NCBI GenBank assembly: GCA_902462015.1
Contig: CABPZV010000071.1
Location: 1-10,200 of the forward strand
Direction of reading: 5' to 3'
Source of the DNA: an uncultured Eubacteriales bacterium
GTDB taxonomy: Bacteria > Bacillota > Clostridia > Oscillospirales > CAG-272
Length of the DNA: 10,200 nt
In this document: piece after piece, positions 6,047 through 10,200 of the stretch
How the letters are laid out: every line of letters starts with the position of its first letter
Position numbering within the stretch: the first letter of the stretch is position 1
Made by a program: the position numbers and the translations under genes
Notes under the pieces: generated by a model
What the model was told of the DNA's origin: nothing
The model's input: only the letters and a program-made list of their open reading frames with translations
Databases searched by the model: none

Positions 6047-7236
6047 CAGATAAAATTTCAAAACCAAATTGTGAAAAAAAGATAGCAGTACTTGGTTCTA
6101 CCGGTTCTGTCGGGCGGCAAACGCTTGATGTTTCTGAAAAATGCGGAGCTGCTATAACAGCTATTTCGGCGTCTTCAAGTGTTAAAGGACTTGAGGAGCA
6201 GATACGCAAATTTCATCCGAAGCTCTGCGCTGTTAAGAGTGAAAAGGCTGGACGTGAGCTTAGAACATTAGTTTCGGATACAGACACTGATGTGATTTTT
6301 GGGGAAAATGCGGCAGCTTATGCAGCGGCTTTGCCGGAGAACGATATTGTATTTAATTCGACATCCGGAATTGCCGGACTTTATCCTACACTTGCTGCGA
6401 TTGAAGCAGGACACGATGTTGCGCTTGCAAATAAGGAAACTCTTGTTGCAGCAGGAGAAATAGTTATGGATGCGGCCGCAGCAAATAGGGTTAAGATTTT
6501 GCCTGTAGATTCGGAGCATTGTGCAGTTTTTCAGTGTATAAATGATAGCCGCAACGGGAAAAATTCAATTAAAAATGTAATTCTTACCGCATCCGGCGGA
6601 CCATTCAGAGGATATACAGCTGAAGAGCTTGCAGCGGTTACAAAGGATCAGGCGCTCATCCATCCGACCTGGAAAATGGGTCCGAAAATTACAATTGACT
6701 GCGCAACCTTGATGAACAAGGGACTTGAAGTTATTGAGGCTGCAAGGCTTTATTCACTTGATGCTGATAAGATTAAGGTTGTGGTACATCCGGAGAGTAT
6801 AATTCATTCAATGGTGGAATATATTGATAATGCGGTGATCGCTCAGCTCGCTGTGCCTGATATGCGTATGTGTATATCATATGCGCTTAATTATCCGGAA
6901 CGCGGTGAGGCGGTTATAAAACCTCTTGATCTTACAGAAATCGGCACCTTGTCCTTTCATAAACCTGATACGAGTGTTTTTCCGCTGCTTTCACTTGCAT
7001 ATAGTGCGCTGCGCTGCGGAGGAATTATACCGTGTGTATTGAATGCGGCGAACGAACGCGCAGTAGAGCTTTTTCTTGAGGGGAAAATTACTGCAGTTAC
7101 CGATATTTTTGACGCAGTAATCACAGTTGTAGAAAGAAGTGTAAATGTAAAGGCTCCGGGACTTGATGATATAAAAACTGCCGATAAAGAGACAAGAGCC
7201 TTAGTTGATGATTATATAAAAAACAATTTAAAATAA
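6043..7236 (+). CDS. dxr: 1-deoxy-D-xylulose 5-phosphate reductoisomerase
   Basis: Dxr (IspC) performs the first committed step of the MEP pathway. It rearranges and reduces DXP to 2-C-methylerythritol 4-phosphate with NADPH and a divalent metal, and is the target of fosmidomycin. The 397 residues match family length. The NADPH-binding AVLGSTGSVGRQTLD (15-29) opens the Rossmann domain. ALANKETLVAAG (127-138) follows. PVDSEH (154-159) supplies the metal ligands Asp156 and Glu158, and Glu229 in MNKGLEVIEA (224-233) is the third. The phosphate-binding SGGPFRG (184-190) and HPTWKMGPKITIDCATLMNKG (207-227) are intact. ATG 6043 is the only reasonable start: the 82-bp gap after cdsA has no ATG, GTG or TTG in frame. 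Its ribosome binding site is weak, so coupling to an upstream mini-ORF is possible. Confidence 0.97.
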   Translation: MTDKISKPNCEKKIAVLGSTGSVGRQTLDVSEKCGAAITAISASSSVKGLEEQIRKFHPKLCAVKSEKAGRELRTLVSDTDTDVIFGENAAAYAAALPENDIVFNSTSGIAGLYPTLAAIEAGHDVALANKETLVAAGEIVMDAAAANRVKILPVDSEHCAVFQCINDSRNGKNSIKNVILTASGGPFRGYTAEELAAVTKDQALIHPTWKMGPKITIDCATLMNKGLEVIEAARLYSLDADKIKVVVHPESIIHSMVEYIDNAVIAQLAVPDMRMCISYALNYPERGEAVIKPLDLTEIGTLSFHKPDTSVFPLLSLAYSALRCGGIIPCVLNAANERAVELFLEGKITAVTDIFDAVITVVERSVNVKAPGLDDIKTADKETRALVDDYIKNNLK

Positions 7237-7249
7237 CTTATTAATAACT

Positions 7250-7340
7250 AAAAGTAAGAGGTTCCCAGCCTGTTAAGGCGATGCCAAGACAACGGATGTG
7301 AGGATGTTATGCTCTTATGTAACGGTTTCCGCTTACTTTT
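7250..7340 (+). other. Candidate structured RNA or inverted-repeat element in the dxr-rseP gap
   Basis: AAAAGTAAG (7250-7258) is perfectly complementary to CTTACTTTT (7332-7340), enclosing 73 nt, and the 3' arm runs into a six-T tract (7337-7342). Inside, GCCT (7268-7271) pairs with AGGC (7276-7279) around GTTA. CGGA (7293-7296) pairs with TCCG (7328-7331) next to the outer stem, and GTTA (7306-7309) with TAAC (7320-7323) within it. This makes a three-way junction. It resembles no riboswitch or small RNA class that I can name. It may be a terminator-like or cis-regulatory RNA for rseP, or a small mobile repeat with inverted ends. Confidence 0.4.
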
Positions 7341-7472
7341 TTCGGCAGCAGTACACAATCCGCTGCTGAAATATCCCATGACTGGCTTGTGGCCCTTATT
7401 AAAAGTGTGAATTTTTTTTGATACGCCTGCTGTTGCAGACATGAAAGCTGGGATGCAGTTTTTGTGTCTGCA
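7341..7472 (+). other. Further hairpins in the dxr-rseP gap
   Basis: TTCGGCAGC (7341-7349) pairs with GCTGCTGAA (7362-7370), with one G-T pair. TGCAGACA (7434-7441) pairs perfectly with TGTCTGCA (7465-7472). Between them lies an eight-T run (7412-7419) without a strong preceding stem. No convincing promoter was found for rseP in this gap. No conserved protein is visible in any frame here. Confidence 0.35.
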
Positions 7473-7475
7473 GTA

Positions 7476-7511
7476 ATGATATATGCGGATTACACGCAAC
7501 GGAGGAATTAA
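7476..7511 (+). CDS. Possible mini-ORF ending at the rseP ribosome binding site
   Basis: ATG 7476 opens an 11-codon frame (MIYADYTQRRN) that stops at TAA 7509-7511, two bases before the proposed rseP ATA codon and right after the GGAGG. It has no clear Shine-Dalgarno of its own. If translated, terminating ribosomes would be placed directly on the rseP start. It may be chance. Confidence 0.2.
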   Translation: MIYADYTQRRN

Positions 7512-7513
7512 CT

Positions 7514-8557
7514 ATAAATACTTTAGTTACAATACTGATAGCGATTGTGATATTCGGGTCTTTAATTCTCATTCATGAGTGTGGACATTTTATGACGGCC
7601 AGGATGTTCGGAGTTGGAATTAATGAATTTTCAATTGGTATGGGACCTAAGATAATATCAAGAATTTCTCGAAAATCCGGAACTGCATACTCGCTGCGGC
7701 TTCTTCCCATCGGAGGATATGTTTCTATGAAGGGGGAAGACGAGGATGTATCCGATCCGGATTCATTCAGCAGTAAGCCGGCATGGCAGAGGATGATTAT
7801 TATAATTGCAGGCTCTGTTATGAACATACTTCTCGGTCTTATTCTGGTTATTATAATGGTTCTTTCGAGTAAAAATCTTGGTTCTACGGTTATATATAAA
7901 TTTGCTTCAGATAATGCTATTTCTGCGGAGAGCGGGCTTGAAGAGAATGACCGTATTGTTAAAATCGGGAACACTTCTGTTCACACCTCAACCGAGCTTG
8001 CATATGAAATTATGCACGATGGGACTGAGCCGATCGATGTCACTGTTATTCGCGGAGGAGAAAAAATAGTTGTTCCTGACGTTGTATTTCCTACGACAGT
8101 TTCTTCAGGAATAGTAATTGCCGACCTTGATTTTTATGTTTATGCAGAGGCAAAAACACCGCTTAATGTTTTGAAGCAATCTTATTTTCAGTCTGTTTCT
8201 TATATTAAAATGATATGGGAGTCGCTGTTTGACCTTGTTACAGGAAAATATGGAATGGAGCAGATGTCGGGGCCGGTTGGAATCACGAAAGAGATTGGCA
8301 GCGCCGCGTCGGCTGGAGCGGTTAATCTTCTGTATTTGTGTGCGGTAATAGCATTAAATCTTGGTTTTGTTAATATGCTGCCGCTTCCTGCGCTTGATGG
8401 TGGAAGATTTTTCTTTATTTTGATTGAGCTTATACGGGGTAAACCCATTAACCCCAAATATGAGGGCTACGTTCATCTTGCAGGAATGGTTCTTCTGCTT
8501 ATTCTTATGGTGGTTATTACGTTCGGAGATATACGTAAGCTTATTACCGGAGCATAA
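7514..8557 (+). CDS. rseP: Site-2 intramembrane zinc metalloprotease RseP/RasP (likely ATA start)
   Basis: RseP-type proteases cut transmembrane segments, such as anti-sigma factors and signal-peptide remnants, inside the membrane. Numbered from ATA 7514 (347 residues), the zinc motif HECGH is at 21-25 in the first membrane helix. PIGGYV is at 65-70, a second helix at about 93-117, one PDZ domain roughly at 120-195, and the motif NMLPLPALDGGR at 287-298 with the third ligand Asp295, followed by a last helix. The start is unusual. The frame before HECGH reads INTLVTILIAIVIFG, the expected hydrophobic N-terminus, but has no ATG. GGAGG (7501-7505) sits 8 nt before ATA 7514. The first standard start, GTG 7547, would remove half of helix 1 and has no ribosome binding site. 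The family call is secure; the start codon is inference. Confidence 0.93.
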   Translation: MNTLVTILIAIVIFGSLILIHECGHFMTARMFGVGINEFSIGMGPKIISRISRKSGTAYSLRLLPIGGYVSMKGEDEDVSDPDSFSSKPAWQRMIIIIAGSVMNILLGLILVIIMVLSSKNLGSTVIYKFASDNAISAESGLEENDRIVKIGNTSVHTSTELAYEIMHDGTEPIDVTVIRGGEKIVVPDVVFPTTVSSGIVIADLDFYVYAEAKTPLNVLKQSYFQSVSYIKMIWESLFDLVTGKYGMEQMSGPVGITKEIGSAASAGAVNLLYLCAVIALNLGFVNMLPLPALDGGRFFFILIELIRGKPINPKYEGYVHLAGMVLLLILMVVITFGDIRKLITGA

Positions 8558-8616
8558 AACCGATAGGTATTTTGGTTTCGAAAGTCAGGGATGCGGTCTA
8601 AATCCGGAGGTAATTA

Positions 8617-9702
8617 ATGGATTACACTAAAATAAGAAGAAAAACTAAATCTGTTATTCTCGGAGGAAATGGAATTAGGCGCTGTGGGATAGGCGGAGAT
8701 TTTGCTGTGTCTGTACAGACTATGCTGAACACTTCGCCGTCTGATTTTGAACGCTGCCTTGAACAGGCAAGATTTCTTCAAAAGGCCGGTGCGGATATTA
8801 TAAGACTTACTGTTCCTGCTAAAGAGGACGCTTCAGTTATATATCGGCTTCACAGCGAGGGAATTACAGTTCCTCTTGTTGCCGATATTCATTTTGACTA
8901 TAAAATTGCGCTTGAAGCGGTTTCTGCCGGAGCTGATAAAATCCGGATAAATCCCGGAAATATCGGCGGAGAAGACCGTGTGAAAGCGGTTGCCAAAGCG
9001 TGTCTTACGCATAATGTTCCGATAAGAATCGGAGTAAATTCGGGATCTCTCGAGGCAGATATATTGAAAAAATACGGTACTCCTACAAGTGAGGCACTTT
9101 ATGACTCGGCTATGTATCATATTTCGCTTCTGCATAAATGTGATTTTGATAATATAGTGATTTCGGTTAAGTCATCGGATGTCAGAACTATGATAGGCGC
9201 ATACCGTATGCTCTCCGCCAATGTTGAATATCCTCTTCATCTCGGTGTTACAGAAGCAGGTTCAAAGGAACGCGGAACGGTCAAAAGTGCTGTCGGAATT
9301 GGGGCGCTCTTGTGCGACGGAATCGGAGATACAATCAGGGTATCGCTTACTTCGCCTCCGGCAGATGAGATTGCGGAAGGGCGTCGGCTTCTCGATGTCC
9401 TCGGTATTTCCGATTCCGGAATTGAGGTAGTGTCGTGCCCCACATGCGGAAGAACAAAGGTGGATCTGATTGCGCTTGTCAATGAATTTGAAGCTAAGGC
9501 GTCTGAAATTAAGGTTAATAAGAAAATTAAGGTTGCCATAATGGGATGTGCTGTGAACGGACCCGGTGAAGCGCGCGGAGCTGATTTCGGAGTTGCGTGC
9601 GGAGATGGTTGCGGACTTATATTTTCGGCCGGTGAAATTCAGAAAAAAGTCAGTGAGGACAAGATTATAGACACTCTTATTGAGATGTGCAGGCAAATCT
9701 GA
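8617..9702 (+). CDS. ispG: 4-hydroxy-3-methylbut-2-enyl diphosphate synthase (flavodoxin/ferredoxin-dependent)
   Basis: IspG (GcpE) reduces methylerythritol cyclodiphosphate to HMBPP with a [4Fe-4S] cluster in the penultimate step of the MEP pathway. The 361 residues match the two-domain bacterial form. The TIM-barrel part begins with VQTMLNTSPSD (33-43) and includes ADIIRLTVP (59-67), PLVADIHFDYKIALEA (86-101) and DKIRINPGNIG (107-117). The C-terminal cluster domain has CPTCGRT (274-280) and GCAVNGPGEAR (310-320), giving ligands Cys274, Cys277, Cys311 and Glu318. ATG 8617 has GGAGG (8606-8610) at 6 nt. It lies 59 bp after rseP. Grouping with dxr, uppS, cdsA and rseP is the usual Firmicute envelope-lipid cluster; the proS gene often found nearby is not between ispG and polC here. 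Confidence 0.97.
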   Translation: MDYTKIRRKTKSVILGGNGIRRCGIGGDFAVSVQTMLNTSPSDFERCLEQARFLQKAGADIIRLTVPAKEDASVIYRLHSEGITVPLVADIHFDYKIALEAVSAGADKIRINPGNIGGEDRVKAVAKACLTHNVPIRIGVNSGSLEADILKKYGTPTSEALYDSAMYHISLLHKCDFDNIVISVKSSDVRTMIGAYRMLSANVEYPLHLGVTEAGSKERGTVKSAVGIGALLCDGIGDTIRVSLTSPPADEIAEGRRLLDVLGISDSGIEVVSCPTCGRTKVDLIALVNEFEAKASEIKVNKKIKVAIMGCAVNGPGEARGADFGVACGDGCGLIFSAGEIQKKVSEDKIIDTLIEMCRQI

Positions 9703-9737
9703 TACCATATATATTTATGTTACGAAAGCAGGAGAGT

Positions 9738-9782
9738 ATGGCCAGAATTAAAATTATCGGATTATGGCATATTGTGCTCTGA
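9738..9782 (+). CDS. Possible 14-codon leader ORF before polC
   Basis: ATG 9738 opens MARIKIIGLWHIVL and stops at TGA 9780-9782. AGGAGAG (9730-9736) lies just before it, closer than the usual optimum. It ends 68 bp before polC, in a gap with no strong terminator or promoter; a weak stem CGGTA (9788-9792) with TACCG (9807-9811) follows. No family is recognised. It may be a leader peptide or chance. Confidence 0.25.
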   Translation: MARIKIIGLWHIVL

Positions 9783-9850
9783 CTGTGCGGTAATTAGCAT
9801 AGATTATACCGAACAAAACTTTTAGTGTGCACGAAAGGTATAGTATAGCG

Positions 9851-10200
9851 ATGTCTAAAACATTCCTGGAACTTTTCAATAGATATTCACCTACGGATCT
9901 TCATGCCCGTATTCTTTCATCTGGTAAAAATATCGGTGTAAAGGTTAATAAAGAACACAGGTGTGCTGAAGTACATATGTTTTTTCCGGAGATTGTCAAA
10001 AGAGAAGAGCTTTATAGAATCGAAGAAAATGTAAAGTCTGCTTACGACTTAAATATGTTTGTTATCAAACCGAGTTATCCGAAGGAGCTGTTCGGAGAAG
10101 ACTATATTCCGGAGGTTATCGCGGAGACTGAACGAAGCGGAATTGTTTCGCGGGGATTTTTCGATAAGTGTACATACCGGCTTGAAAAAGACAAACTCTC
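9851..10200 (+). CDS. polC: DNA polymerase III PolC-type alpha subunit (N-terminal part, runs off the window)
   Basis: PolC is the Gram-positive replicative DNA polymerase with a built-in 3'-5' exonuclease. Only the first 116 codons lie in the window, open to the end. They would be the poorly conserved N-terminal domain. The recognisable portion is EENVKSAYDLNMFVIKPSYP (about 57-76) followed by KELFG, then RGFFDKCTYRLEKDKL near the edge, which resembles the alpha/beta domain before the OB and exonuclease domains. Position after rseP-ispG is a common Firmicute order and supports the call. ATG 9851 has AAAGG (9834-9838) about 12 nt upstream, rather distant. The catalytic domains are not in view, so the assignment rests on this N-terminal pattern and context. 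Confidence 0.8.
   Translation, partial: MSKTFLELFNRYSPTDLHARILSSGKNIGVKVNKEHRCAEVHMFFPEIVKREELYRIEENVKSAYDLNMFVIKPSYPKELFGEDYIPEVIAETERSGIVSRGFFDKCTYRLEKDKL

Noticed and set aside
7248..7499. 83-residue minus-strand ORF in the dxr-rseP gap
   Set aside because: No recognisable domain. It is explained by open reverse frames over the inverted repeats, and a gene opposite to the operon is unlikely without a promoter.
7547..7549. GTG as the rseP start
   Set aside because: It has no ribosome binding site and would leave only nine residues before HECGH, truncating the first membrane helix.
7573..7974. 133-residue minus-strand ORF opposite rseP
   Set aside because: It is fully antisense to the HECGH and PDZ-coding parts of rseP and shows no independent coding signal.
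9262..9708. 148-residue minus-strand ORF opposite ispG
   Set aside because: It is antisense to the conserved ispG C-terminal region; the composition is a frame shadow and there is no start context.

Overview
The window looks like a chromosomal housekeeping region of a low-to-moderate-GC Firmicute, most likely a clostridial gut-type bacterium (Oscillospirales/Ruminococcus-like). This rests on the gene order rpsB-tsf / pyrH-frr-uppS-cdsA-dxr-rseP-ispG-polC, the PolC-type replicative polymerase at the right end, strong AGGAGG-like ribosome binding sites, SigA-type promoters with 17-bp spacers, and a ThyX-type thymidylate synthase. The lineage is inferred from gene order and protein style; no search was run. 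All recognised genes lie on the + strand.

Layout. Positions 1-512 hold the 3' part of thyX. Positions 513-819 carry a MITE-like imperfect inverted-repeat element (about 539-660), then a good promoter (710-738) and a structured leader ahead of rpsB. The rpsB and tsf genes (820-2627) form one unit that ends in a strong intrinsic terminator (2642-2696). A second promoter (2747-2775) and a 120-nt leader start the long unit pyrH-frr-uppS-cdsA-dxr-rseP-ispG (2902-9702). The start of polC (9851 to the window end) follows.

How the genes work together. rpsB, tsf and frr serve translation: the small subunit, EF-Tu recycling and ribosome recycling. pyrH makes UDP for RNA, DNA and envelope precursors. 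dxr and ispG are two steps of the MEP isoprenoid pathway, which supplies isoprenyl diphosphates to UppS for the undecaprenyl lipid carrier. CdsA makes CDP-diacylglycerol for phospholipids. RseP is an intramembrane site-2 protease. ThyX makes dTMP and PolC copies the chromosome.

I found no phage, transposase, CRISPR, toxin, defence or biosynthetic cluster, and no obviously new protein system. The points worth a second look are at RNA and translation-start level. (i) The rseP reading frame appears to begin at a non-canonical ATA codon placed ideally behind a GGAGG site. (ii) The rpsB leader can form a pseudoknot that covers its own ribosome binding site. (iii) There is a MITE-like element before rpsB. 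(iv) The 277-bp dxr-rseP gap contains a closed-stem structured element of about 90 nt. (v) Several start codons overlap or abut tiny upstream ORFs.
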